Part shown: in pieces, positions 11,191 to 27,059 of the stretch
Layout of the letters: every line of letters begins with the position of its first letter
Position numbering within the stretch: the first letter of the stretch is position 1
Source: Lamellibrachia columna
Taxonomy: Eukaryota; Annelida; Polychaeta; Sabellida; Siboglinidae
Assembly: GCA_963662155.1 (NCBI GenBank)
Contig: OY759261.1
Coordinates: 36,949,022 to 37,013,021 of the forward strand
Length of the DNA: 64,000 nt
Direction of reading: 5' to 3'
Notes under the pieces: model-generated
The model's database searches: none
Told to the model about the DNA's origin: nothing
The model's input: only the letters and a program-made list of their open reading frames with translations
Translations under genes and position numbers: made by a program

Positions 11191-11694
11191 CTATCTCCCA
11201 AAATAACAAGGTAACCAGGACGTCTCACTTTTAACGGATGAACCATTTCTTGGATATTCATTGGTACAAAACGAGTCTTTACAGTTTATTGGTCGGAACG
11301 CAGTACATATTCTTTTTAACAGATATGTGAATAACACAGTATTGTGTATTAAGCATGATTGAAACATTTAGCACCATTTAAATTGTCCTAGAATAGCAAT
11401 GATCACAAATATTTATCTGCTACAATTAATTTGGAAAATCAAGCGTGAATTATTAGACTCAAATCTGTCACGAACAAAATATGCTATTGCGCAGGCGCAA
11501 CTGATTCAATGTGTTTGGCTTTTTTTACAAGCAAATAGGAAGTCCTCTTCGTTAAGTTCTAGGCAAATCAATGTCCATATTATTATATATATTCGTAAGA
11601 GAATGAAATAACTATTCAGAAAGCAGTAACATTATTGTTATGGCATTTAAGTGCACTGTCGACCTATATAACATCGGTCGTAAATGAAGGTTCT
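11191..11694. repeat. 3' flank of galaxin-like copy A
   Basis: Collinear with 2746-3690 but about 450 bp shorter. No independent gene is seen. The 11655-11694 part is nearly identical to the region just after the stop of copy C. Confidence 0.7.
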
Positions 11695-12010
11695 CTAGCT
11701 GCAACTACGACCGTACTGCACGTGTCCATTGCAGCACACGTTGAAACGACTGTTGTAGGCCCGGGAACCGCAACAGGCGTTGTTGTTCCTCTTGACTTGA
11801 AGTCTTCCGGCGCAGAAGATGTTAAAATACTATTGTAGGCCCTGGTACTGCAACACGCGTTCTTGTTCCCCTTGAATTGAAGTCTTCCGGCGCAGCATAT
11901 GCTGAAACGACTATTGTAGGCCTTGGCATCGCAACATGAGTTGTTATTGCCCTTGAATTGAAGTCTTCCGGCGCAGCAGATGTTGAAAGTTGGATTGTAA
12001 TTGCCACAAC
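11695..12010 (-). pseudogene. Galaxin-like copy A, repeat exon (frameshifted)
   Basis: After the acceptor (tgtattgcag, first base 12010) the frame reads GCGNY, then di-cysteine repeats with the same 27-residue period as copy C. A single-base deletion near 11825, inside the third repeat (AYNS followed by ILTSS instead of a CC pair), shifts the frame. Past that point the expected cysteines are found in the next frame down to a conserved stop at 11695-11697. Only three repeats plus the short terminal one are present, against seven in copy C. Together with the nonsense codon in its signal exon this copy is dead. Confidence 0.7.
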
Positions 12011-12029
12011 CTGCAATACACACCATGAC

Positions 12030-12530
12030 ATTTTTTTTCTGTTGCTGTGTAAAAACTCAATCCTCAACTGATTTATCATATCGCCAATCTGGTTAGTTTA
12101 TGTCCAAATATGCAACCTGTGAATAGTTTATGTAACATCTGCAGTTGATTAAAACATGTTTATTTTTGTTCAAATCATATAAAGAATTTACTTTAGTCAT
12201 TATGTGTGGTAAGGCTCAAAATAGTGGATATACAATACGGTAAACCATGTACGGGTCCACACCAATCATCGTGATCTCCATTCTCTCGCCGATCACATGA
12301 CAACAATACGAAATTTCACTAAGGGTGAAAGTCGCTCGAGTTTTCAGCGTCCGTTTTTTCACTTGATTTAATGTTTGACCAAACATTAAGTAATGTTATC
12401 GTTTGTTTGATGATTTCACCCAGAAAATTTACTTACAAATGTTACACAAACGAGCTGGCATGTTGCAGTGGATATTAGGTAGGTTTGAATTTTCGCAAAA
12501 CATTTCAAATGACACTAGCAAAAAAATTTA
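12030..12530. repeat. Galaxin-locus intron element, copy 2
   Basis: Matches 4450-4985 along its whole length (gatttatcatatcgccaatctggtt, gtaacatctgcag, gtgtggtaaggctcaaaatagtggatat, gatcacatgacaa). It lies in the intron of copy A in the same position. Confidence 0.75.
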
Positions 12531-12713
12531 GGGACATTTAATCATCGAGATTACGAGTTCCCGTGTGCAGGCCTTTTGCATGTGGTCTGTATGCTTTATA
12601 AAGAAAACTCTGTCGTACGCAGTATTTCTGGCAACGGCCGGTGTGTTTACATGGGCGATTATTATGTACACTCGTTGGATTGTGAAAATGAATGATATTA
12701 CTGAGATGATTAC

Positions 12714-12841
12714 CTGTTGATCCACCGCCGGAACGTCTGGAGCTACGGCGACGTCTTCGCCACCACCCAGCGTCGCTTTCATCAACGAAGAGAGTGGCGA
12801 CGACAAGGCTGATAAGCAGTACATACGTCAGCTTGCATCAC
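12714..12841 (-). pseudogene. Galaxin-like copy A, signal-peptide exon with nonsense codon
   Basis: Same exon as in copies B and C: CKLTY, VLLISLVVATLF core, VDESDA, then GWWRRRRRSSRRSGG and a split Gly at cag|gtaatc. The first complete codon, TGG (Trp) in copies B and C, is TGA here. No in-frame Met lies between this stop and the hydrophobic core, so the exon cannot give a secreted product unless the upstream border differs. Confidence 0.6.
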
Positions 12842-13770
12842 CTAGTAAGACATTTGATAATAATAATAATAATACATTTCTTATATAGTGCGCCATCCAA
12901 ATAATTGTTCTGGGGCGCTCTATAATAGTGTATATATTATAAATAAAATCATACACATTAAAACCACTAATGTATAAACATATACAATTATTACTAGGAA
13001 TACAGTAAAATATATTGTCTATGTAAATAGTTAAAATTAATAAACACAAATTAAACTTATAAATTAATGAAGATATGAAGTTAATTATAATAATTAATAA
13101 ATGTTAAATTAGTAAGGATGTTTCAGTCATTATATATTATCTCAAGGAATTGGCAAAGAGCTGGATACAGGAATTAAAAAACACACACAAACTGGACACG
13201 GGAACATGGAAGAAAAATATAAAATGGCAGATAAATTATTCAAATTATTGGGTTAATTAGAATAATTATAACACAAACAAAGAAAGAAGTAATTATACAT
13301 TATTATATAGAAATATGTTATGACAAAAGTTTCACATCTATTTTCCAAACTTAAATATTAAGGAAAGTAGCATAACTAGAGAACACAAAGTAACGAAAAC
13401 AAGATAACACTGTGTATTATAGATAAGAAAGTAGTTAATCTCGCAGAGGATCATATACGAATTAAACACAATATCTACACATTCTGTAAACGTGTGAGTA
13501 TGTTAAAAAATTGTCGTCCGCAATGTATTACTTTGAATGGCAATAATGTTAAATATTTTGCCACTACTGGCGAACCAAGAAATTGGATTTGTGTTGGTCA
13601 CCGTATCAACGAGTAAACAGAATGGAGCATTTCTGATATAGCATGTGTCTTTTCCGTACGGTAAATCTACATGTTTTTCATTTCCGCATCATTGCTGTAG
13701 CAATGAAAGGTTGTGGAGTAATTTTATGGAGGAGTGCGATCACGATTAAACTTCTAAACGTCTGAAGGCC
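12842..13770. repeat. 5' flank of copy A (block R)
   Basis: Collinear with 5789-6690, starting with a shorter (ATT)n run and the gcgccatccaaataattgttctggggcgctct phrase. No gene seen. Confidence 0.7.
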
Positions 13771-14160
13771 TTTCTGACGACTTGAGAAGTTTTTCAACGA
13801 AAGCACCACTTCAACGCCTGCGGCTATCATTGTCCCATGTCAATTAATTCGTAGTTGCAAAGTCAGGCTTTCGTGTGTTCAAAATAGTGACGGCAATGGT
13901 GATGATAATAATCATAATTATAACAATAACAAATTAATTAATACATATTATTAATAAAAGATACAAGCTGTATTCGTTACACAGTAGGCACTCTATTTAC
14001 ATTAATGCAGTTTTGTGATGGCTGCGACAAGGATGCTTCACTGCGAGACTACCACTGACAATTGACTGGGCTACAGGCAACTTTTATAGTAGAAATGTTA
14101 CCAAGGAGGCAATGATTCATGGGTTCACATCAAGCGTTGCACAATGCAAGGTGCGAACAT
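13770..14160. repeat. Block P (copy A unit), cut by a CR1 insertion
   Basis: Collinear with 6720-7060 up to acaatgcaaggtgcga, where the CR1 fragment begins. The expected continuation of block Q resumes only at 15413 and is mostly missing. Confidence 0.7.
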
Positions 14161-14167
14161 GCATGTT

Positions 14168-15412
14168 TTAACAAGATTTAACAAGATTGCCATCTCGAAC
14201 AACAAGTTCCAGATGGCAAGTGGACAAGGAAGCCATTGGCTTATCGAGAGTCCAACAAATTTCTCATCTATGTGTAGCCCGCTGTTATCAGATATCTGTC
14301 AATTCTATTTTTAAACATATTCACACTACTAGCATTAAAACAGTCATTTGGCAGTTTGTTCCATTCATTCATCACCCTCTGTGAGAAAGAGTGCTTTCTC
14401 ATGTCCAACCTACACTGTTCCTTAACTAATGCTGCTTTGTGTCCTCTGGTTCTACGGCCTTCTTTAAGTTTGAAGAACATATTCCTATCAATATCCTCAT
14501 AACCGTTCACTATTTCAAATACTTATATTTGTTCTCCTCTTAGTCTCCTGGTCTCTAGTGTTGTCAAACCACATTGTAATAAGCGACTTCCGTAACTAAG
14601 GTCTCTCAATTCTGGAATCATTTTAGTTGCTCTTCGCTGTATTTTTGTCTAGCTTATCTATGTCCTTTGTACGATACGTCCTCCATACTTGAATACAATA
14701 TTCGAAATGTGGTCTAACTATTGCTTTGTTCAATTAGCTGTTTCTTCTAATACGTGATAGTTCTCATAATTAGCCATATAATTTGATTTCCTATCGAAGC
14801 AGCAATCCCACATTGCTCTGAAATTTTCATGTCAGCACTAAACGTTACTCCTAAGTCCTTTTCTTGTATGGTTCTACCTAGTACAGCATCCACCATTTTA
14901 TATTCTTCGTCCATGTTTCCATGTCATATGTGTATACATTTATACTTTCCACAATTTAATAACATTTGCTATTTTTCTGACCATTTAATTAATTTATCTA
15001 GATCATCCTGTAAACTTTGTTTATCTGTATTATTAGTAACTTTCTGAATACTTTTGTGTCATCTGCAAATTTTAGTACTTTGCTAGATATGTCATCTTAC
15101 AAATCATTTATATATATATATATATATTAAAAACAGTATAGGGCCAAATATATATCCTTGTGGTACCCCACTCAGAACAGATTTCCAGTTTAAAATCTCA
15201 CCTTCTACTATTAATCTTTGTCTTCTGTATGTAAGCCACTTTTCTATCCGGTTGATTACATCATTACCTATATAATTACCTATATCATGGGCTTTTAGTT
15301 TAAGTAAAAATCTTTGATGTGGCACTTTATCGAAAGCTTTCTGAAAATCTAAGTAGACAATATCCACTGGTGGCCCGTCATATACCCACTTTGTAATTTC
15401 ATCCAAATACAC
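14168..15412 (-). mobile_element. CR1/L2-like LINE, 5'-truncated 3' fragment
   Basis: The minus strand encodes pieces of the reverse transcriptase seen intact at 46.7-49.5 kb: DFQKAFDKVPHQR, VLSGVPQGYIFGP, and a C-terminal part with LKEGRRTRGHKAALVKEQCR. Several frames are broken. The 3' end at about 14168 carries two ttaacaagat decamers, the hallmark tail of this family. Confidence 0.85.
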
Positions 15413-15708
<296 letters not shown>

Positions 15709-15744
15709 ATGACCGAGAACATTATGGCAGCAGCTGACAGCTAT

Positions 15745-16897
15745 TCGTGATATCATTTATATAAAGTATAAAGAGGACAGGGCCAAGGACTGAGCATTGG
15801 GGTACACCAGATATGACGTTTGCTGGAGATTAGTATGAACTATTTATTGACACACGTTGGGTTCGGTTAGCCAGGAAATATTTTATCCAGTATAGCGTGG
15901 ATCCTGTGATGAGTTTATCGAGGAGTCGTTGATGGGGAACACAATCAAAGGTTTAGAAAATTCTACTAAAATAAGATAAATTTGTTGGCGTTTGTTCATG
16001 GAGGCAGCCCAGTCATGAACTGCCTCCACAAACTACGTTTCACAAGTCCAGATCGGATCCATGCTGGTGAGGGAGAATAATGTTGTTGGCGCCGAGGTGT
16101 TTTCACATGTGGCTAAGGACAATATGTTCCATCACCTTGCACAGAATACAAGTTAAACATATTGGTCTATAGTTAGCAGGGTCAGATTTATTGCCTTTTT
16201 GTGTATTGTCGTGACAAGGGCTGTATTCCAGGCTTGGGGGAGTTTGCCAGTGGTGTATGATTGCTCTATTATGGATGCTATCTCTTTAGCAGTTTCCTTT
16301 AGTATTTGTGCAGGAATGTCATTGCCCTGGAGCTTTGTTGGGGTTTAGAGCTTCAAGCTGGTGTTTCATTCCGTTTAGTCCGATTTCTATGATGGGCCTT
16401 TTGTTAGTTTGGAAGTTGCTCATTTGTGAAAACTGATTTGAAGTGGTTATTGAGGTAATTTGCTTTGTCATGGTCAGTTGTTTTCAAGTTGTAATTTACT
16501 TTTAGTGCTGGATTGCCAATATTTTCTGTATTGTTTTATCTGATGAAGGAGCAAAATTGTTTTGGATTTTTCGTCAAACTTTCTCCAATAATGTCATTGA
16601 TGTAACTGTTAGAGGAGTTGGACACACTTCTTTAGTGGCTCCTTTTCGAAATTGTTTGAAGTTTTCCCAATGTTTGTTTTGGGTTTTCTTTTCTTTAGCG
16701 TGAGTTTGTCCTTTATTTGTAGTCTGATAATGCTTCTTGTGATCCAGGGTATGTGTTGTTTATATGTTGCCATGCAGCTAGGGATGGATTCTCCTATCAG
16801 GTTAGAGCAGTATTTATGATAGAAGTTCCAATTTGAGTTTACATCTTGTTCGTCTGGTTTTAGAGTAAAGTACTGCTCAGCTAGTTCGGTGCATAAC
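15745..16897 (-). mobile_element. APE-type LINE, internal fragment (EN-RT linker and RT)
   Basis: On the minus strand the linker before RT is visible (HIPWITRSIIRLQIKDKLTL), then a decayed RT: LNPNKAPG, DPANYRPICLTC and ISGVPQCSVLGP in different frames. It is broken by frameshifts. It ends at the 9-bp minisatellite word on the high side and near the (GT)n run on the low side. Confidence 0.7.
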
Positions 16898-16917
16898 ACC
16901 AAGGACGCCGAGGTAAC

Positions 16918-19900
16918 AAAATCAATCAATCAATCAATCAATCCTTTATTCCAGCACACCATTACAATACAATAAATTACAAGTTACTAACAAATGTGCA
17001 ACAAATGTGAGTTGGTGAAGAATACACATGGGTGAGTTGGAAATGGGGTGAACAGAAGTGCAATAATTATCTATGGTTCACCCAGTGGCGTGTTAAGCCG
17101 TAAACGCAATTGATACGTAATTATATATTTGCATTTCTTACAACATGTAACAATTGAAAATCTTTGCTAAATCAATTGTGACTAATGCGTTGCAATGATA
17201 TCTAACTTGTAGCACTTTTTAAGTGTTGGTATAGTTCTACAAGTGGTAATGCTTTCATTAAGAGAGTTCCATAATCTCGTTCATATTTGGAGATGCACAT
17301 TGATTTTGCATTAGTACGAAAGCGAGTTATGCAGAATGAATCGTTCTGTCTAGTATCATATACAGACACATTCGGTTTAAAAATGTTTAGCAAATTACTT
17401 GGTAATTCATTATGAAAAGCCCTAAACATAATACTAGACGTATTGAGCTTAACTAAATCTACACATTTTAGAACGTATAATTGTTGAAAAAGAGTGCACG
17501 TATGTTCCTGACGTTTTACTCTACAAATTAATCGGATTACTCGTTTCTGTAATAAAGTAATGCCTTTTTAAAGTAATGTTTCCCGAAATTTCACAGCAAT
17601 AACTTAAATGTGGTAAAAACAAAGAACAGTATAATATATACATTCCATTTCGATCAATGAGACAATTTGCCTTGTAAATGACTGCTGCAACTTTAGATAA
17701 TTTTAATCTGACCTTATTTATTTGACATTTCCAGTTTAGAGATTAATCAATATATACACCTAAACATTGTGTTACATGTACTCTGGTTATTTGTTGATTA
17801 TTAATGAACATATTAATTTCAATATCAAGTGGACGGTTCCGGAATATCATGCAATTTGTTTTTGACAGGTTTAATGTTAATTTATTTTCAGCAAACCATT
17901 TAACCAATTTGGCAAGTACCACATTTATCATACCTTGTAATTATTACCAGCGGAAAATATATTTGTGTCATCCGCAAAGAGTATAAATCGAGCTAGTTTT
18001 GATAGACGTTACAAATATCATTAATATAGAGTACAGATAGCTTTGCACCTAAAATGGATCCCTGAGGTACCCCACGTGTTACATTTAACAGCTCCGAGGC
18101 GCACCCATTTATTTCAACGAATTGCTTCCTTGTTGGTGGGGTAACTTTTTATCCAGTCATTTACAAATCCACGCACGCCATAGAAATATTTTTTTTATAA
18201 GTATTTCGTGGTCAACTGTATCGAAGGCCTTTTTAAGATCAATGAATACACCTATAGCGTGTTTCTTATTGTCCGTTGCCTTCCTCTATTAATTCCATTA
18301 CGGCATGTGATGTGGACATAGCTTTACGGAAACCGTATTGACTTGAATTTAGTATGTCCTTAGCGTTGTCTAGCCTATTGAGGAACAGTTTCTCCAACAT
18401 TTTTTGAAAATTGTGGCAACAGAGAAATTGGCCTATACTTTCCTATGTCCGTTTTGGCACCACTTTTTAATATAGGTTTTATTTTGGCTATCTTCATTCT
18501 AGAGGGAACTCACCAGTCTTAAACGAAATATTACAAATGTTTGTGACAGTTTTGATATAACGGGTATGACTTTGGCTACAACATCCATGCTAGTGTCTTC
18601 AAAATATGTAGATTTTATTCGTGTACACGCTTTTACACTATTAATAACCACTTCCTCATCAGCGGGTTTTAAGTATAGATAGTTTTCCATCCTGCCTCCT
18701 AAATAATCATAAATAGATAAATTTCCATCAGAATTAGTAATGTATTTTGCTAAATTATAACTAATATTTGTGAAGTACTTATTAAATTTATTTGGTGGAA
18801 ATGTCTTTGTCTCCACACTTTATATGGATAGGATATTTGATCGATGGACGTTGCTTAAGAATTACAGTGTTCAGTATCGCCCATGTTTCTTTAATGTTTC
18901 CTCTCTTTTCTGCTGGCAATTTACTGCAATAAACCTTTTCGGCGGATCTTAATATAGAAGTTAGTTGGTTTTTGTACGCTTTGTATCGAGACTCAGCGAT
19001 TTCGGTTCTATCCCGAAGAAATAATCTGTAAAGATGATTCTTCTTACGACATGCGCGTTTTAAGCCGTTGGACAACCAAGGTTTTTTCTACAAGTGTCTT
19101 TAATCGTTACTTTCTTTACTGGACAATAAAGGTTGTACAATGTATTTAATATATTGATAAAATTACCATAAGCGATATTAACATCATCTAAAGTCAACAC
19201 GCTTTCCCACTGTTCTTGCTTCAAACTTTCGATACACATAAGTACATTGTCCTCTTTCAGGCTTCTTACATTTCTAAACGTCTTAGATTTATTTTTCTCA
19301 AGTTCATATTTACATAATAAAAATATTTTATAAGGTCTCTGAAGTCAGTGATTAGTAACCCGCTATCACCCGAGTAATTGATATGGTTGGTAAATATATT
19401 ATTTATTAAGGTGCACGAGTTGATGGTAATTCGGCTCGGTTTTACTATTAAAGGGTATAATCCTTGATCATACATACATTCTAGAAACCGCTTTGTTCCG
19501 GTGTGTGTTTTCTGTTTAAGTAAATATTAAAGTCACCACAAACAAATTTGGTTTTACTCGGGTTGGCATATATAAGTATCTGGTCCATGTACTCACATAA
19601 TCTGTCTATGTCTGAACCCGGAGCTCTATAGACACAGCTCACAATTATGTTTTTGTGTTTTTGCATGTCTAATTCGATAGTGACACATTCAAAGAGATTA
19701 TCAATTTCAAAAGATTTTGCTGTACAGAATGTGCAGTTAAATCTGTGATTTACGAATAGTGCGACACCTCCCCCTTTTGTTGTTGTCCTAGCGACGTGTA
19801 AAACTTCATATCCGTTTAATAAAATGGCTTCAGTTGTGTTCGGTTCAGCCCATGTCTCCGAAATGGCTATTATGTCAAACGATAGTGTTACGATCATCAA

Positions 19901-20185
19901 GATACTCCTTAATTTTCTGGAGATTCTTACTTAAAGCTTCTAGCATAGAAACGGATAAGTGAAAAGTAACTATCGGATTTTACATTACATGCAAATTGTC
20001 GATCACTATAGTATTTGCCATTAGTATGCGAGCTCTGGTTAACGCTATTGCCTGGCTCAACATTGTACAAGGCATCGCTGGGCCACAAATCGTCGTAATC
20101 ATACAATTCAATATTTATATCTGAATGCGTATCATGTAATATGTGTAATTCTAAAGAAACATTGAATGTAATATCGTTGTTATCG
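16918..20185 (-). mobile_element. APE-type LINE, near full length of ORF2, inactive
   Basis: Read on the minus strand: an endonuclease (DIIAISETWAE, VCGDFNIYLNRK) at 19.9-19.3 kb, the EN-RT linker at 19.1-18.5 kb, RT with RFILFADDTN at about 17.96 kb and LVKWFAENKLTLNLSKTN just after, and a C-terminal part at 17.4-17.2 kb. Frameshifts and stops split it. The 3' end is a (GATT)n tail at 16920-16942. It is flanked by near-repeats accaaggacgccgagg (16898) and accaaagacacagagg (20191), which are either a target-site duplication or two units of the 9-bp minisatellite it entered. Confidence 0.8.
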
Positions 20186-20206
20186 GAATTACCAAAGACA
20201 CAGAGG

Positions 20207-20480
20207 AATGAAGAACGTGACCTGAATACCCTTTGTTCTTCAGACAGCTAGGTTGACATGCCTCACCAATCAACTCAACAACATATAAGAGCGTTTATAG
20301 AGAACGTTGATATAAATGTGTCAGAAAGCGCTACAAAGTTACCAGAAATTCACGCAAGTAATTCAAACAAAAGTCAACGGCCTTGCTCTTTCCAATATGG
20401 TGTAATAGTTTGTATATTATGTGCAGTGGAACAAAACGTATATATTATTATTATTCTGGATTTGTGTAATATGGTTTATA
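20207..20480. repeat. Second copy of the 8.7-9.0 kb segment
   Basis: Collinear with 8713-8965. It begins right after the LINE and its minisatellite flank, so the LINE entered an already duplicated copy of the minisatellite-plus-segment unit. Confidence 0.75.
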
Positions 20481-21392
20481 TACATTTATGTATGGCACAT
20501 ATTAATGGCTCTGCCGCAAACGCAAGAACATTAAAAATATCTTCTATGACATCGGTTGACAGTAACATAGCTTGACTGTGACTTAGCTTGCCAGTGACTC
20601 ATACACATCACACGTGCCATTTAAGTGCAATTTCCACAGAACACAATTTACTACTAGCGGCGCATTTCAATATTGGATATAGTTGATGACGCACGTATAG
20701 CGGTTTAGAAAGCATTGCCCAAGACGCTCAGCTGCGACAATTGTAAAAGACACGCAGTTTGTTGATCACACTGGGTGTGCTTTAGAATTTGCCGTACAAG
20801 CGCCTGCATGTAATTTCCACAGTGCCAGATGATTGACAAGTCACCTGCGTTTAATTGCCCTGAAGTAGGAACAACAACAAAGGCTTTGCTGGTGTTGTAT
20901 CTGTTATATACACGATTGCATGTTCATAAACCACCAACAGTCTTTATTAAAAAATATACAATAAGAGTATTGGACGTTACTTATTTAAGTTGGTGGCCAC
21001 GCAAAGTATGGCTGGCGCGTATGGCTGGCTTTGTCTAGGCGGGTAGACTACCGAGGCCCAACTCGTGAGTTACTGGCAACACCAATGGCAGAAGGCAACA
21101 ACAATGACAACCATGTAATAACATAAACAGTTTAATCAAGGACACAAATGAACAACTCTTTAATAAAATAAGTATCAATCTTAATACAAAGCCATGAAAC
21201 GGAATACATAAATAACACGCACGCACGCACGCACGCACACGCACACGCACCTAGTCATCGGGTGTCTTATATATTTAAAATAAGCAAAAATAGACATAGT
21301 GCAGGATGTTGCCTTATCGGGCGAGTGGTATGACTTGGCGGTCGATTCGTGCCGCTGCACAATGAGCGGTACATAGTTGATAAATGAGTCAT
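20481..21392. other. No gene recognised
   Basis: Unique-looking AT-rich sequence. A short (cgcacgca)n run lies at 21214-21250. Open frames over this part have no recognisable domain or splice signals. Confidence 0.5.
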
Positions 21393-21522
21393 GCAAGGAC
21401 GTAGGTAGAACCATATACGCAAGGACGTAGGTAGAACCATACATGCAAGAACGTAGGTAGAACCAGACATGCAAGGAAATAGGTAGAACCAGACATGCAA
21501 GGACGTAGGTATAACCAGACAA
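21393..21522. repeat. Minisatellite, about 27-bp unit
   Basis: Roughly five units of acatgcaaggacgtaggtag followed by aaccag or aaccat. The period is near a multiple of three and gives a WFYLRPCMS-type open frame that should not be taken as a gene. Confidence 0.85.
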
Positions 21523-24250
<2,728 letters not shown>

Positions 24251-25131
24251 CTTATTTTATTATTTTATACATCATCGCAAACGAGTGATAGTGCGGCCGT
24301 CGACGGCATGGCGGAGGGAGCGGCAACGAATTTATGTCGATATATGCTTATTAATAAACATAGACATTGGACCACTGCATGATATTTAATATATTTAAAT
24401 ATATACATAGCTTATCTAGAAGTAATTCTTAGCAGCATGTGCGCATAGGATGACAATACAATTAAACACGAGATTAATTTATCACCATGTAGTTTGTTAT
24501 GGCAGTGTGTACGATTCCTCGCTCAAGTCGTCACGTCCAGAAAAAAATCGTTTGTTTATTTATTATTATTTTAGTTGGTTAATGTTGGGTAAATTTCAGC
24601 ATGCTTATAAGACAAATAAAATATATTTATCTGTTTTATTATATAACTTAGTCATGAAATGTATTAATATGGTATAAGTGAAGTCACAAAATAATTCATG
24701 GATTTCTAGTGACACAGGTAAAGTGATTGTTGTCAAATAACATTCCTTCAAGTCACACCATTTAACATGTATTATTAGTTGCTTAATGGAACAATTGGAG
24801 TTGACATTAATCAAATTGAAATTTATGCTAGTGTTGTGATTTATGCATATAATTATTAGGGAAGATGAAGTGCTTCACAAAATGTTTGAGTTTGTATATA
24901 GGCATCGTATCGAGCATTACTTGCATTTGAATATTGTATTGTTTTCATTACAATCTTGTGAAATATTATACATATGGAACATTTTATTCTGTTCAATAGC
25001 ACAAACAAGATAATTAAGACATGTTGCAGCCTCGTGTAACACCGACAACCAGTTACTGGACACCATCGACATATTTGGACATCACAATCCACAGAAAGCT
25101 TTCATGATTAGGCCTCATTTAGAGTACTGTA
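24251..25131. other. No gene recognised
   Basis: AT-rich. There are short open frames on both strands but no domain, splice site pair or repeat recognised. Confidence 0.5.
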
Positions 25132-25894
25132 TTTAACCAGATTTAAAAAAATTGCCATCCAAGCCAAAGGCACAGTTGGCAAGTTGACAAGGAAGCCAAT
25201 GGTTTATCGAGAGTCCAACAATGTTCATATTCATGTAACCCGCCCTCCTAAGATATGTGTCAACCTTGTTTTTTAAACATATTCACGCTGCTAGCAGTTA
25301 TACAATCCGTAGACAATTTGCTCCATTCTTGCATCTCTCTGTGAAAACAAGTACTTCCTGATATCCAATATACACTGATTCTTTACTAATTTTACCTCGT
25401 GTCCTCTATTTCTGCTATCCTTCTTGGGTGAGAAAAACACATTTCTATCAATATTTTCAAACCCATTCAATATATTAAAAATTTCGATCTGATATCCTCT
25501 TAACCTCCTTGTCTCTAGAGTTGTTAAACCTCATTCTTTCAGGCATTCTTCATAGCTAAGGTCTCTCAGTTCTGGACTAATTTTAGTTGCTCTCCTTTGT
25601 GTGCGTTCAAGTGTATATATATCCTTCTTACGATATGGTCTCCATGCTTGTATACAGTATTCAAAATGAAGTCTAACTATTGCTTTTTACAAAGGTGTAA
25701 TTAACGTTGTCCTTGTATGTTATATTTCTTCTAATTAACCCACGAATTTGATTACCCTTTGAAGCTGCCATACCACACTGCTCTGAAACGTTCATATCAG
25801 CGCTTATTGTAACTCCAAAGTTCTTTACTTTTACAGTAGTACCCAGAACAGTATGACTCATTTTGTAGTTTATATCCAAGTTCCCATGTCCTGT
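25132..25894 (-). mobile_element. CR1/L2-like LINE fragment, 3' part (left of hAT insertion)
   Basis: It matches the C-terminal region of the intact LINE at 46.6-47.35 kb word for word, with stops and small indels. The decamer tail is decayed (ttaaccagatttaaaa). It is interrupted at 25902 by a DNA transposon and resumes at 27060. Confidence 0.85.
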
Positions 25895-25902
25895 ATGTAG
25901 AC

Positions 25903-27059
25903 CACACCTGGGGCCGAAGTACTCTGTACTCGTGTACATTTTTTAAATACTCGTACTTGTAGAAATTGTGGTCATGTACCTGTACTCAATGTACTCAGAT
26001 GTTACGAGTACATTACGAGTACATTTGGGTACTTTTTCAATGTAATATTGTGAAAATTATTTATTTTCTTATTTTATCAAATCACTAACAACTACAGACC
26101 TGGGGCCGAAATACTCGGTACTCATGTACATTTCTGAAATACTCGTACTTGTAGAAATTATGGGCATGTACTCGTACTCAATGTACTCAGATTTTACGGG
26201 TACATTACAAGTACATCTGAGTACTTTTTCAATATATTGTGAAAAAGTATTGTATTTAGTTTCTTATTTTATGAAATCATTAACAACTACAACAATAATT
26301 TTTAAAAAGTATGTTAGCTAATTGTATTATACGAATGAAATAAAACAAATTATGTTCTTGCATGCATCTCAGCTGATTTATGTATGTTTTCTAATACAGG
26401 ATCATTAAAACACTTATGTAAATTCTATTGCAATAACCATGATATTAATTGCAATGTAATAATTATTAGTGTTACATTTATTATATGTGGTTTAATTTTC
26501 ACTTGGTATTGATGAGTTTTCACAAATCCACACCATTGTAAATTTTTCTGCACATTGAATGCACTGAAACCACAAAGGCTTCGCTTCAACAGGAAGCATC
26601 TTTTGATTATTTTCCCAGTCAGAAACCCTTAGTTCATATCCATAGTTGTACTAGTTCCCAGTCCAGGCTATGATCCTTGGTATTTGTTTAATTAAGCCAG
26701 AAAGTCCAGTAAGCCCATAATGAAAGGATCATTCACCAGTTAGCCATAAAATGCCTTTGTTGCTCTCACTAGTGACAGTGCTAAGTATTGCTAGCTGACT
26801 CTTCTTCTGAAGAAGTTTGGAGACTTAAGTCTGATCAACTGCCATTGCATAGTCAACTCTTCCTGAATTATATAAATTAATTTTCAATGTTTATTTTAAA
26901 AATACGTTATTATTACTATACATAATTACTATATGATACAAAATGTACTCGTGGAAATGTACTCGTACTCAGCTTTGAGCAATGTACTCGAACTCGAACT
27001 AAGCCTTCACCTATGTACTTGTACTCGTACTTTACTCGTGAAAATATACCCTAGGTCTG
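25903..27059. mobile_element. Non-autonomous hAT-like DNA transposon
   Basis: The left end is CACACCTGGGG and the right end is CCCTAGGTCTG, whose reverse complement is CAGACCTAGGG (about 9 of 11 identical). The flanking 8-mers atgtagac (25895) and atgtaggc (27060) are a target-site duplication. The uninterrupted LINE at 47.35 kb has atgtaggc once at the matching place. An 8-bp duplication and CAG-type ends fit the hAT superfamily. Subterminal GTACTCGTAC words are dense. The first 192 bp occur twice (25903 and 26095). No transposase frame is present. Confidence 0.8.
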
